This document shows, piece after piece, positions 1 to 7,861 of a DNA stretch of 64,000 nucleotides. The notes under the pieces were generated by a model. It was not told where the DNA came from. It saw only the letters and a program-made list of their open reading frames with translations, and did no database searches. The translations under genes and the position numbers were made by a program. Numbering within the stretch: position 1 is the stretch's first letter; every line of letters starts with the position of its first letter. Location: IMG/VR virus record IMGVR_UViG_3300048694_000663, positions 1-64,000 of that record. The stretch is one strand, 5' to 3'. The stretch comes from a virus.

Positions 1-277
1 CTTTGGCTGCACTTTGTGTCGCCATAGCTTCTTGTAATTTTAACTGCTTATCAAACTCTGAAGCGGCAATCTCCGCTACCGTTGTCTGTAGACTTAAAAA
101 GTTTGCGTACTCAACTAAAACGTTATAAAGGTCAATAACTTCATGATTACTTAAGCTAGTTAATTCCTCTGGGACAGTAGGTGTTGGGTATTCAAACTTA
201 GTTGGTATAAAAATACCTTGTTTACCTAAATTATTTACAATATTACTACTGTAATTATCTAATGCTAACTCAATCAT
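1..277 (-). CDS. Hypothetical protein, 3' part cut by window edge
   Basis: An open frame starts at the ATG at 277-275 and runs off the left edge after about 92 codons without a stop. Its ATG overlaps the TGA of the Cas4-like gene as ATGA, the usual coupling in this genome. The visible part begins MIELALDNY. After a proline-rich stretch it becomes helical and rich in Ala, Glu, Gln and Lys. I recognise no family. The position downstream of Cas4-like and RecA genes suggests a DNA-metabolism role, but this is only context. Confidence 0.75.
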   Translation of the reverse strand, partial: MIELALDNYSSNIVNNLGKQGIFIPTKFEYPTPTVPEELTSLSNHEVIDLYNVLVEYANFLSLQTTVAEIAASEFDKQLKLQEAMATQSAAK

Positions 278-1158
278 GCTTCAAAAGCTTTACATGAAGC
301 GCACTGCTCAGCGGTATTAACATTGCAAGAAGGTGGTGTGCCGTTCTTAATGCAATCTAGAATCATGTACACAGCCTCAAACTTTTGTTTAATACCCCAG
401 TCATCTTTACGGATAATAAACTCTTTCTGCGTCTGATTAGCTTTGTTTTCATATAGAAATAAAATCTCTTGTGGAGGAGTTTGTGGGTACGGGTCGCGCT
501 CGTGAATAATTTCTAATAACTTTAAATAAATCTGTGCCTGCATAATGTGGCTAGTAAATGGCATAGCAAGGTCATCCCATGCATCCATCCAATTAATATT
601 TCCGTCGTCAGTGTAAATTAATTCAGGAGCTTCCCAACGGAAAGTCCCTTCGCCAACAGATTTAACTTCTAGTAATAGTGGCTCGCCAAAACCAATTAAC
701 CAACCATCGGCATGACCGCCAAATTTTAAATCTTCAATTGCTAATGGAACTTCTTTGTACTTCTTCATAGGTCCGTGACCACGGCTGCATTCGGGATATG
801 GCAAACCCCATTGACGTTCTTTACAATCATGATGCCAGCACGCCCATACGCCGTACAAGACGCCCATCTCTCCATAAAAATTTTGATACCACTCATGAAT
901 AGCATGCCCTGTATCAAATACACGTTGCGTACTAAGTCCAGTACGTGTTTTTTCTGTTGCTGGTTTTTGATTAAGTAACTCAAAGTATGTTGCTCTATGG
1001 CACCAATTTTCTTTTGCCATTTGAGATGGATGAAACACATCTATTCGACGTGATTCATCTTTTGGACGAGTAAGCATGTGGCGCTCCATCCGTCCCAGTA
1101 CTCGTGATTCGTACTTTGTCGCATCAAGAAACTTCTTGAAGGTCGCGGATGAAGCCAT
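274..1158 (-). CDS. Cas4/RecB-like PD-(D/E)XK nuclease with Fe-S cysteines
   Basis: This is likely a Cas4-family exonuclease acting in phage recombination or end processing. The 294-residue protein carries the nuclease core: His85 in GHAIHEW, Asp151 in GGHADG, and Glu164-x-Lys166 in LLLEVKS. Cys53 plus the C-terminal Cys278, Cys286 and Cys289 match the four-cysteine iron-sulfur arrangement of Cas4 and AddB. Between them, Cys107, Cys112, Cys124 and His128 look like an extra zinc-binding insertion. There is no Cas1, Cas2 or CRISPR array nearby, so this is a stand-alone phage Cas4-like nuclease. The ATG is preceded by GAGGGG. It lies just downstream of WhiB, resolvase-like and RecA genes in one transcription unit. 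Confidence 0.88.
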   Translation of the reverse strand: MASSATFKKFLDATKYESRVLGRMERHMLTRPKDESRRIDVFHPSQMAKENWCHRATYFELLNQKPATEKTRTGLSTQRVFDTGHAIHEWYQNFYGEMGVLYGVWACWHHDCKERQWGLPYPECSRGHGPMKKYKEVPLAIEDLKFGGHADGWLIGFGEPLLLEVKSVGEGTFRWEAPELIYTDDGNINWMDAWDDLAMPFTSHIMQAQIYLKLLEIIHERDPYPQTPPQEILFLYENKANQTQKEFIIRKDDWGIKQKFEAVYMILDCIKNGTPPSCNVNTAEQCASCKAFEA

Positions 1159-1162
1159 TTGT

Positions 1163-1480
1163 TTACCCCTCTTGTTCTATCCAATCGTAGACGGTCATCT
1201 TATGACGCTTTGCCTTACGTTGTAAAGCGTTTCGCTCTCTGTGACTTAGACCACCTCGTATGCCGTGCTGCTCGTCTATCTTGAGGGCAGCAATCAAGCA
1301 TTCTTTACGAACAGGACATTCTGGTTCGCCGTCTTTACCAAAGCAAATAGCTTTGGCTTGGTCTGCTATCGGCTTATATAACTGTTTGTCACGTGGGGGA
1401 AACCACAAGTCTGTATCCATACCTTTGCATTTGGCATGGTTATCCCAATAATCTAGCTCGTCGCCTTTGTACAAGTGCAC
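1163..1480 (-). CDS. WhiB-like protein with atypical cysteine spacing
   Basis: WhiB proteins are actinobacterial Fe-S transcription regulators that bind the primary sigma factor. This 105-residue copy has Cys18, Cys46, Cys55 and Cys61, a CPVRKEC block, and a basic C-terminal tail. Two features are unusual. The central pair is spaced C-x8-C, where the family normally has C-x2-C, and the turn motif reads GIRGG, with Arg in place of the usual Trp. The frame opens with GTG at 1480. A TTG two codons later (1474) has AGGAG at an ideal 5-base spacing and may be the true start. The 5' end overlaps the resolvase-like gene by 28 bases. Confidence 0.85.
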   Translation of the reverse strand: MHLYKGDELDYWDNHAKCKGMDTDLWFPPRDKQLYKPIADQAKAICFGKDGEPECPVRKECLIAALKIDEQHGIRGGLSHRERNALQRKAKRHKMTVYDWIEQEG

Positions 1481-1791
1481 TCCTGGAGGTGAGTGCAGAG
1501 CTCATGAAAATCTGTTTCTAATAAACATACATAGTCTTCGCCGTTTAGGTGAAACCCTAATACAGGTGTACGACTATCTATGATTGCCTCCGTGACAATC
1601 TTCTCAAGCACTGCAGCTTTGACAGTGATTTGAGTTTTGCCAGTCCACTTGTGCTCAATCAAAAGCTCAGGTGTACGAACGTCGCCCTTCCGTTGCCAAA
1701 AACTTCCGCTCCCCGCGTTTCGGGCTCCCCCAAAAGTTTTAGCTAAACGGTCCTCGTGTTTCTTAGATTCTCGTTGACCCTTACTCTTCAT
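1453..1791 (-). CDS. Holliday junction resolvase-like PD-(D/E)XK nuclease
   Basis: This 112-residue protein has the layout of archaeal-type Holliday junction resolvases and related small phage nucleases. Glu13 lies in an N-terminal basic helix, a Gly-Ser-Gly turn sits at 27-29, Asp37 follows in KGDVRTPE, and Glu46-x-Lys48 lies in LIEHKW. These are the expected metal-binding residues. The inferred role is cutting branched DNA left by recombination or replication before packaging. It overlaps RecA upstream and WhiB downstream, so it is translationally coupled. A short C-terminal tail with three cysteines (HLQECTCTK) is additional. Another VRR-NUC-type nuclease remains possible. Confidence 0.75.
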   Translation of the reverse strand: MKSKGQRESKKHEDRLAKTFGGARNAGSGSFWQRKGDVRTPELLIEHKWTGKTQITVKAAVLEKIVTEAIIDSRTPVLGFHLNGEDYVCLLETDFHELCTHLQECTCTKATS

Positions 1792-2842
1792 CAGAGCTTG
1801 ACTCTTCGTTCTCTAAAGCCGTAGGGCTTGCGTGAACGGCTGCGCGAACATCTCTATCAAGCTGTTCTCGAAGGTCCACATCTTCTCGTATCCCAGCAAT
1901 TGTAGCATCCTCGCCCAACCATCTGCCTCCACCATAGCTGTAATAAGCCCCTGCGCGAGTTATGACTTTGTATAACTTGGCGGTCATGATTAATTCTTTC
2001 ATGTAGTCAATTTCGCCAGCACGGAACCCGTTGCCATCGGCAAAGTAAAAGTCAAAGACGGCTACCTGATTTGGAACAGCGGTTTTGTTCTTTACAACAT
2101 TGGCTTTGATTGTTTGCCCAATGATTACAGCGCTATCGCCTTTACCTGACTTGAGGTATTCAGACTTTTTAAGTTCAATTCGGGTGGCGTAATGGTAGTT
2201 CTTACCTTCTCCACCTGGAGTTGTCTTAGGGCTGCCGTACATAACCCCAATCTTTGAACGGAATTGATTAATAATTAAACCTAAAACTGGTCGGTCTTTA
2301 CCATCAGTTGTGCGCTTTGAGGCGTACTGCACCTTGCGCCAAAACTTATTTAGTTGCTTTGCTGTAGTTCCCATTTGTTGCTTTTCCATATCACCCTCAT
2401 CTTCGACCTTAGTCAAAAGGGCGGGCAAACTGTCAATCACAATACAGTCAACAGCTTTTGTTTCTACAATATCTAAAACTGCATCGAGTGCTTCTTCAAG
2501 AATGTTTGTTGTAATAACGTGAACGCGACTTTGGTCAACACCACACATTTCTGCATGGCTGGGTACCCAGTCTTCGGCCGCTACCCATACTGTTGTGTAT
2601 TCAGGGTCTCGCTCTTGATTAACGGCAATGGTTTTTAAAGCAAGCGCAGTTTTACCGTTACTTTGCTCGCCAATAATTTCATGCCACTTATTTACAGACC
2701 ACCCACCGCCAAGCGCAAGGTCTAATGTTAAGGAACTAGATGGGACACGTCCGTAGTCAACAATCTCATCTGCTGTGACAATTGTATCTGAGCCGAGTTT
2801 TTTATTAATCTTTGCAATAGCTGATTTGAGCGCTGTATTCAT
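1781..2842 (-). CDS. recA: RecA/UvsX-like recombinase
   Basis: This is an ATP-dependent strand-exchange protein for phage recombination and repair. The Walker A loop is GEQSNGKT and the Walker B strand is CIVIDSLPALL. The conserved region with NQFRSKIGV and GG(E)GKNYH corresponds to RecA loops L1 and L2. The open frame extends six bases further to a TTG. The ATG at 2842 is preferred because it lies at the TGA of the upstream zinc-ribbon gene, giving a coupled start. The C-terminus is acidic and Ser/Glu-rich, as in bacterial RecA. It is clustered with the resolvase-like, Cas4-like and polymerase genes. Confidence 0.93.
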   Translation of the reverse strand: MNTALKSAIAKINKKLGSDTIVTADEIVDYGRVPSSSLTLDLALGGGWSVNKWHEIIGEQSNGKTALALKTIAVNQERDPEYTTVWVAAEDWVPSHAEMCGVDQSRVHVITTNILEEALDAVLDIVETKAVDCIVIDSLPALLTKVEDEGDMEKQQMGTTAKQLNKFWRKVQYASKRTTDGKDRPVLGLIINQFRSKIGVMYGSPKTTPGGEGKNYHYATRIELKKSEYLKSGKGDSAVIIGQTIKANVVKNKTAVPNQVAVFDFYFADGNGFRAGEIDYMKELIMTAKLYKVITRAGAYYSYGGGRWLGEDATIAGIREDVDLREQLDRDVRAAVHASPTALENEESSSDEE

Positions 2843-2844
2843 GC

Positions 2845-3414
2845 TCAAATACTATCAATACGTCCGACAATTCCTTGTGGGTTGAACCCGCCTGTCGCTA
2901 CTTGTTTAGATGGAGCAGCTTTTCCTGTTCCGCTCATACCGCTAGTAGTGTGTCGAACTGGATACCCACATTCAAGACATTGCCAGTGTTCGACGGTTCC
3001 GTTTTGAGCTGCAATCTTTCCACGCATCATGTAATTGCCACTACCGCAATCTGGGCAAGTAGATGTTGAACGCGCACTTGATGGCGGTTTACTAACAAAA
3101 CCTTGTGCTTCTTGAATTTTATATCCTGGCATTGCTTGTGGAACTGCTGGATACATATTTGGTGGATATCCAGGTTGTTGTGGCATTTGTTGTGGATATG
3201 GATACATCGGCTGCTGCTGTTGCGGATACATCGGCACTTGTTGTTGTGGATACATCGGCTGTTGCGGTTGAAACTGCGCAGGAGGATATGGCGATGGAAC
3301 TTGTGGTGGATACCCAGGTTGTTGGTAATACTGTGGTGGGTATATAGGTTGTTGTGGTTGCTGTGGTTGTGGTGGGTTACCAAACTTACGTGCGTACCAG
3401 TCTTGATTACTCAT
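2845..3414 (-). CDS. Pro/Gln/Tyr-rich low-complexity protein with C-terminal zinc ribbon
   Basis: Roughly the first 95 residues are almost entirely Pro, Gln and Tyr, with repeated MYPQQQ-like units, a prion-like composition. The second half has a zinc ribbon of pattern C-x2-C-x22-C-x2-C (CPDC and CLEC). A short tail ends in a conserved-looking GRID motif. The function is unknown. Its place between RecA and the polymerase suggests a nucleic-acid-binding role, for example organising replication complexes, but that is inference. Plus-strand frames opposite the repeats are shadows. Its ATG overlaps the end of the next gene upstream by 8 bases. Confidence 0.8.
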   Translation of the reverse strand: MSNQDWYARKFGNPPQPQQPQQPIYPPQYYQQPGYPPQVPSPYPPAQFQPQQPMYPQQQVPMYPQQQQPMYPYPQQMPQQPGYPPNMYPAVPQAMPGYKIQEAQGFVSKPPSSARSTSTCPDCGSGNYMMRGKIAAQNGTVEHWQCLECGYPVRHTTSGMSGTGKAAPSKQVATGGFNPQGIVGRIDSI

Positions 3415-3928
3415 GTGGGAAGTTCCTTATTGCTTCTGAGGGTCCTGGCTGAATAAGGCCAAGATTAAATCCAATTGACAACATAAAAAGACAGGCAGCA
3501 AAACCAACTTGGTCAAGAAAAGCTGCACTTTCTTCTCTAGCTGCTCTTATCTGCTCTAAATCTAGCTCACTCAGTTCTGGGTGATTCTCTTTGATGGCTT
3601 CTTCAAAGCCTTCTTCGTGAATCATGCTGATGATATAGCCATTTATCTCAGCAACTGCTTGAGCAATTGATTCGTACTCTTTTACTCGCGCCATGCGTTC
3701 TTCGCTATCTTTGCGCTCCATATCCATACCCTCTTGACTAATAGGAGGTATGTCTAGGTATTTTTGCGCAAATTCTTCTGCTCTTTCAACCTCAAGGTCA
3801 TATAAGTACCATCTAAGCAAGGTAGACATTGGTAGATAAGCAGCGTCAGTTTCATTTTTAGCAATAAACTCATGGCCTTGTTCGCCATCGTTACTGCGAC
3901 GGTCATTTAACCAGTCTCTAAAACTCAT
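3407..3928 (-). CDS. Hypothetical protein between polymerase and zinc-ribbon genes
   Basis: A 173-residue, mostly helical and acidic protein with no family I recognise. The N-terminus is charged (SFRDWLNDRRSND). The middle is Glu-rich and probably coiled. Residues around 140-160 form one hydrophobic segment (FAACLFMLSIGFNLG) that may be buried or touch the membrane. Its ATG overlaps the stop of the DNA polymerase gene as ATGA, so translation is coupled to the polymerase. Confidence 0.75.
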   Translation of the reverse strand: MSFRDWLNDRRSNDGEQGHEFIAKNETDAAYLPMSTLLRWYLYDLEVERAEEFAQKYLDIPPISQEGMDMERKDSEERMARVKEYESIAQAVAEINGYIISMIHEEGFEEAIKENHPELSELDLEQIRAAREESAAFLDQVGFAACLFMLSIGFNLGLIQPGPSEAIRNFPHE

Positions 3929-5886
3929 TTTGCCTCACCCCAACGGTCCACTACTTTGACGTCCGCAATCAAAGGAACGTCTAGTAGATTAACGCCTTCC
4001 ATAGCCCCTCTAATCGCTTCTTCGGTCTGGGTCGCCAGGTGCTCTGGAGTCAGAGTCACCAATTCGTCATGAACAGTAAGAATAAGTCTACTCTCTTTAG
4101 GAATCATTTGGTGTGCACGCACCATAGCCAGCTTCATAATGTCTGCAGCTGTGCCCTGGATAACGGTGTTAAAGGCTTGACGGTCGGCGCTTCCCTTCTT
4201 AATACGGTCCCTAGAGTTGATGTCAGTGATATATCTGCGACGTCCCATAACGGTCTTAACAAATCCGACGTTTTCGGCAATACTTATAACCTTGCTTTTA
4301 TATTTTCCAACAGATTTAAACTCTTTTGCAAAGTTATTGATGAGGTCTCTAGCCTCCTGAACTTTACAGCCAATCGTGCGGGCTACTTTGTCGGGACCTA
4401 CGCCGTAGGATATAGAAAGCACTAAAACCTTACCCGCAGCTCGGTCTACGCCCATTTTGCTGGCTACTGCCTTGTAGATGTCCTCACCCTTGGTATACGC
4501 CGAAAGCATTGTCTCATCCTTACTAAGTGAGGCAATAATGCGAGGCTCAATCTGTGAGTAGTCAGCTACAACCAGCTTATATCCTGGAGGCGCAACAAAA
4601 AGATTACGGACAGCGCGACCATTAGCGGTGGCTGGATTAGGTACGTTTTGAAGGTTGGGGTTTTTAGAGCTAAACCGACCAGTTTCTGCGCCGTGCTGGA
4701 CAAAGTCGCCGTGGACTCTCCCCTTGACTAATAAACTCTCGCGCTCAGTTGTCTTGGATTCACCATTTACTGTCTTAGTAACTTCTCCGCCCAAATATGG
4801 GATTACATAGGTAGTAAGTAATTTATTCAAATCTTGGTAGTCAACAAGGTGTTGAATAATCTCGTGGCGCCCAATCAAACTTTGCAAAGCCTCTGCTGAA
4901 GTTGAAAAGTTATCCCACTGCAACTCTTCGTATGGCTTGTCTCCAGCACTAGATGTGACTATCTGTGTCTTTAGTCCAAGACCGCCCTCTTTACGAGGTT
5001 TGTAAAGCAAAGCCTGCTTTTCTTTTACTGAGTTGATATTAAAATGGCGACCAGCAGCTCGATAGATATCAGCTCTCTTATCTTCAATCTGTTTCTCAAG
5101 GTCTATTTTGAGTTGAGATAGGGCAACCATGTCAATTGGAGCACCTTCGAGCTTCATATGGCAAAGGACATAAAGAACGTCCATCTCTAAACGCATGATG
5201 CCCATAAGGTTACGTTCTTCTAAATGCTCTTGAACTTTACGATATAAGAGCCATGTATATTTAGAATCAAGCGCAGAATACTTTGCAACTTCATCAAAAG
5301 AGTGGGCTGCAATATCTTTTCCCACACCTTTGACCATGTGGTAGTCCAGCTCTCGCTTAAGGCAATCATCAAGACCTAACTTACCTTTATTACGGGTATC
5401 AAAAATAAAAGAACCAACTAAAGTATCAAAGTATGGCTTTGCAACAACTCTATTGCCATAATATTTAGCAATGGAAGTAATATCAAAAATTATGTTGTGA
5501 CCTATTTTTAGTTTGTCACTAAAAAATAATGGCTCTAACGCTTGAAAAACTTGCTTAGGAAATAGCTGAACTGGAGGAGACGTAAACGTCTTCGTAGCTT
5601 TCTTGTCGTCCCGCGAATAATCCGCATCTCGGACTGTAAGTCCTTTAGCCTGTCTCTTAGCCCCTTGTCCAGTAAGAGGACGAATAAGATTTTCAAAATC
5701 ACCATTCGGATGACCCATAGGAATAACATCGACCCTGCCATAAGTAGCAAAGCTAATCCAAACGACGTCGTTAAGAATTGTATTGCCTGCATGTTCCCCC
5801 ATGGTTTCAATGTCAAAAGCAAAAGAATCTTGCTCTAAATAATAAGCAACCATCTCATTAAGTTGCTCAACAGTTGTGATTACCAT
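3925..5886 (-). CDS. polA: Family A DNA polymerase (Pol I type) with 3'-5' exonuclease
   Basis: This is the replicative polymerase of the phage. The 653-residue length fits exonuclease plus polymerase without a 5' nuclease domain. Exonuclease motifs are FDIET (Asp25, Glu27), GHNIIFD (Asp135) and YSALD (Tyr203, Asp207), all intact, so proofreading should be active. Polymerase motif A is DYSQIE (Asp442), motif B spans about 483-495 with the O-helix Tyr494, and motif C is VHDE (606-608). Tyr at the O-helix position, as in T7 polymerase, is linked in the family to weak discrimination against dideoxynucleotides. The ATG follows AAAGGGG. That sequence is complementary to part of the leader described at 5881-5953. 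Confidence 0.96.
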   Translation of the reverse strand: MVITTVEQLNEMVAYYLEQDSFAFDIETMGEHAGNTILNDVVWISFATYGRVDVIPMGHPNGDFENLIRPLTGQGAKRQAKGLTVRDADYSRDDKKATKTFTSPPVQLFPKQVFQALEPLFFSDKLKIGHNIIFDITSIAKYYGNRVVAKPYFDTLVGSFIFDTRNKGKLGLDDCLKRELDYHMVKGVGKDIAAHSFDEVAKYSALDSKYTWLLYRKVQEHLEERNLMGIMRLEMDVLYVLCHMKLEGAPIDMVALSQLKIDLEKQIEDKRADIYRAAGRHFNINSVKEKQALLYKPRKEGGLGLKTQIVTSSAGDKPYEELQWDNFSTSAEALQSLIGRHEIIQHLVDYQDLNKLLTTYVIPYLGGEVTKTVNGESKTTERESLLVKGRVHGDFVQHGAETGRFSSKNPNLQNVPNPATANGRAVRNLFVAPPGYKLVVADYSQIEPRIIASLSKDETMLSAYTKGEDIYKAVASKMGVDRAAGKVLVLSISYGVGPDKVARTIGCKVQEARDLINNFAKEFKSVGKYKSKVISIAENVGFVKTVMGRRRYITDINSRDRIKKGSADRQAFNTVIQGTAADIMKLAMVRAHQMIPKESRLILTVHDELVTLTPEHLATQTEEAIRGAMEGVNLLDVPLIADVKVVDRWGEAK

Positions 5887-5953
5887 GCTACCCCTTTAAA
5901 TACTTGAGCAGGGACATGTTCGGAAAGGGGTAAACGCTGCCCCTGCTCAAGTA
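5881..5953 (-). promoter_or_regulatory. Polymerase leader: 13-bp hairpin with anti-Shine-Dalgarno loop
   Basis: In the minus-strand transcript, bases 5953-5941 and 5913-5901 form a perfect 13-bp stem with a 27-base loop. The loop contains UACCCCUUU (5932-5924). This is exactly complementary to AAAGGGGUA (5897-5889), which contains the Shine-Dalgarno sequence of the polymerase. Only three bases separate stem and Shine-Dalgarno, so the two pairings are either mutually exclusive or form a strained pseudoknot. No T-tract follows the stem, so it is not a standard terminator. The layout suggests translational control of the polymerase. Confidence 0.6.
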
Positions 5954-5965
5954 ACCTAGTGCGTG

Positions 5966-6658
5966 TTAGTTGTTGTCAGCAGATAGTTCTTGAGCAATCT
6001 CAAGAAGTTCTGCGTATGTGTTCATCTTGTAAAGTGATGATTCAAATACTTTTGACTTGCTAACTACGTCTTCTGCATTGGCTTCGTTGATGTTCCAATC
6101 TTCTTGGAGGTCACGAGCCTTGATAGCCTGTAAGTGATAAACAGTTGTCTGCATCTTACCTGTGCGTGAAATCGCCCAGTAGTGCTTGGTCAGCGGACCC
6201 TGCGGTGAAAAATGTGCAAGGTGAAGTGACTTATAGAAGCGTGGAGTTGCCAAAATAATTTGGCGTTGTGGTCCACCTTCTGCTGAGAAGTTAACAACAC
6301 TGAAAGCACGCTTTTCTTCAGCCTTGTTCTTCAGTACGGAGCAAAGTGGGCAATCATTCCCACCCTTGCTGTTGAGGCAAACATAAGACTTCTTACCTGG
6401 CTTACCATTTAAGAAATGTTGCTTGAAGTTTGCAAATGGACCATCTTGGTCAAGGAACTTCACAATCTGTGGTTGTTCCGTGTGCTTGAATTCGGTTGGG
6501 AATCCTTCTGATTGTTCTGACTGCAAAGCTTCTGCTGCAGCCCAACCTGAGGTTACTACTGTATCTTCGCTGATTCCCTGCGGACGGTCATCAACATCGA
6601 TGGTTTCTTCTGCTACTACGTAATCGGTAGCGTTTGCTGTTAGGTCGTTATTTGACAT
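5966..6658 (-). CDS. Single-stranded DNA-binding protein-like (gp32-type)
   Basis: This 230-residue protein lies directly upstream of the polymerase in the replication cluster. Its central region, with a C-x8-C-x2-C motif (Cys at YVCLN and CPLC) and aromatic and basic residues, resembles the zinc-containing SSB-like proteins of large phages. The N-terminal 50 residues are acidic and low in complexity. The C-terminus ends in an acidic helix (LLEIAQELSADNN), and acidic tails in SSBs usually recruit partners. I assign it from motif and context, not from a certain family match. The ATG is preceded by AAGGAAA. Confidence 0.65.
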   Translation of the reverse strand: MSNNDLTANATDYVVAEETIDVDDRPQGISEDTVVTSGWAAAEALQSEQSEGFPTEFKHTEQPQIVKFLDQDGPFANFKQHFLNGKPGKKSYVCLNSKGGNDCPLCSVLKNKAEEKRAFSVVNFSAEGGPQRQIILATPRFYKSLHLAHFSPQGPLTKHYWAISRTGKMQTTVYHLQAIKARDLQEDWNINEANAEDVVSKSKVFESSLYKMNTYAELLEIAQELSADNN

Positions 6659-6681
6659 TATTTTCCTTATTTCTAGTGTGA

Positions 6682-7140
6682 TTATGCTTTAAGTAGCGTT
6701 TGCCACTTCTCGTTTAGTTTTTCAGTGACTAAACGGTTGCGCGACCAGTCTATATACGGTTGGTCAATAAGTCCAGCCTCCGTAAATATTGTGATTGCAG
6801 CCTCTATCATATCGCGTGTATAAAGTCTGCGACCCTTATGGTCTTCTCCGTTTTTGTCTTTCTTTGTTGGCAATCTGTAAGGACTAGGAGGAAGAATCCC
6901 CTCTTTCATCCACATACGGATTGTCGGTATCGGCCTGCCAAGTGCATCAGCTAGTGCGCCGATAGTAAACATCTCTATATCTTCACCGTTAGGTAGTGTT
7001 TTTTTATAGGGATGTCTATCCCAAGTCTTCTCCTGTACTTGGGAAACTTTAACTACAGAACCCTCACGACGTTTGCGTTTACTGCCTGGATAAAACTCAT
7101 CCAAACCAGAAAACATATTGTCGATTAAGTCGTTGTCCAT
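6682..7140 (-). CDS. MerR-type helix-turn-helix DNA-binding protein
   Basis: Residues about 55-115 form a MerR-like winged helix: FTIGALADALGRP is the first helix-turn-helix, followed by IRMWMKEGILP and a wing ending GRRLYTRDMIEAA. It lacks the long dimerisation helix and effector domain of true MerR regulators. It is more like excisionase or small phage MerR-type binding proteins. The N-terminus is basic (SKRKRREGS). It probably binds DNA to regulate transcription or to assist replication. The gene abuts the next gene upstream by one base, in the early transcription unit. Confidence 0.75.
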   Translation of the reverse strand: MDNDLIDNMFSGLDEFYPGSKRKRREGSVVKVSQVQEKTWDRHPYKKTLPNGEDIEMFTIGALADALGRPIPTIRMWMKEGILPPSPYRLPTKKDKNGEDHKGRRLYTRDMIEAAITIFTEAGLIDQPYIDWSRNRLVTEKLNEKWQTLLKA

Positions 7141-7644
7141 CTAAGCCTTTTGTGGGAAGAAAGCGTAAGTAACTTTGCGAGGGTACATTTCTGAGATGTC
7201 GTCTTCAGTAAGCAAACCATCAAAGCTTGCTTTCATAACCTCATCCTCTTGGACTACAGGAACCATTTTGATGCACTGTGCCCACAAAGGTTGGTTGTTA
7301 GCGTCACGTTTAGTTTTAAGAATGCGCTCAATCGCTTCCATATTCTCTTGAGGAGTTGAGCGACGCTGCAATTGCAAACCTGCAATGCCGACGGATTCGT
7401 CGCCCACCTCAAGATTGATGTGACCACGTCCATCGGTCTCACCAAAATTTTCTACGGCTGCTGTTAAATAGCTCTTAACTTCTGACATTCGCTTTGCAAG
7501 TAAATCAGATTGTTCTTTAAGAGTTGCAAATTGACGAATTTGAGACTTAAGTTCTTCAACATTAAGTCCTGATTTAATTTCTTGATTAGATTCCATTAAG
7601 TCTTTTAACTCGTCTGGATGTGTAGTAATAATGTCTTCTGACAT
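7141..7644 (-). CDS. Hypothetical coiled-coil protein
   Basis: A 167-residue protein of no recognised family. Residues about 28-65 form an amphipathic helix likely to be a coiled coil (Leu and Ile spaced through SQIRQFATLKEQSDLLAKRM). A more beta-like domain follows, with GRGHINLEVGDE. The ATG has a strong AAGGAGG ribosome site. A short dyad GGTAG-n6-CTACC lies just upstream (7661-7676) and could be an operator or a minor hairpin. Confidence 0.7.
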   Translation of the reverse strand: MSEDIITTHPDELKDLMESNQEIKSGLNVEELKSQIRQFATLKEQSDLLAKRMSEVKSYLTAAVENFGETDGRGHINLEVGDESVGIAGLQLQRRSTPQENMEAIERILKTKRDANNQPLWAQCIKMVPVVQEDEVMKASFDGLLTEDDISEMYPRKVTYAFFPQKA

Positions 7645-7699
7645 TTCCCTTTCCTCCTTCGGTAGGTGTAACTACCTTAAAGCAATAAATATTCCGTTG

Positions 7700-7861
7700 T
7701 CAACCTTTTCCAACAATGCGTTTTGCCTCGGCGGATGTATAACTACGGAACCCTGTCTTACGTGGATTCATTGAGCCTGGCTTCTTATAGCCTGAGCCTT
7801 TAGGCATGTTCTCCTGACGCCATTTGAGCGCAGCAGCAACTTTGTCGCGGTGCTTTCCCAT
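7700..7861 (-). CDS. Small basic hypothetical protein, 53 aa
   Basis: This small frame starts at ATG 7861, which overlaps the TAA of the ribbon-helix-helix gene as TAATG, and ends with TGA at 7700. The product is strongly basic, with many Lys, Arg and Gly (SGYKKPGSMNPRKTGF), and ends in a helix-forming SAEAKRIVGKG. I recognise no family. The tight coupling to the DNA-binding gene upstream and the charge suggest nucleic-acid or partner-protein binding. Confidence 0.6.
   Translation of the reverse strand: MGKHRDKVAAALKWRQENMPKGSGYKKPGSMNPRKTGFRSYTSAEAKRIVGKG

Noticed and set aside
274-1158. Cas4 as evidence of a CRISPR-Cas adaptation module
   Set aside because: There is no Cas1, Cas2 or array in the window, and the neighbours are phage recombination genes. 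Stand-alone Cas4-like nucleases are common in phages.
3103-3456. Plus-strand frames opposite the Pro/Gln-rich gene
   Set aside because: They are composition shadows of CAA/CCA-type codons, with no ribosome site and a biased Trp/Leu make-up.
5901-5953. Polymerase leader stem read as an ordinary terminator
   Set aside because: After the 13-bp stem the transcript reads UUUAAAGGGG, not a T-tract. The complementarity to the ribosome site is a better explanation.
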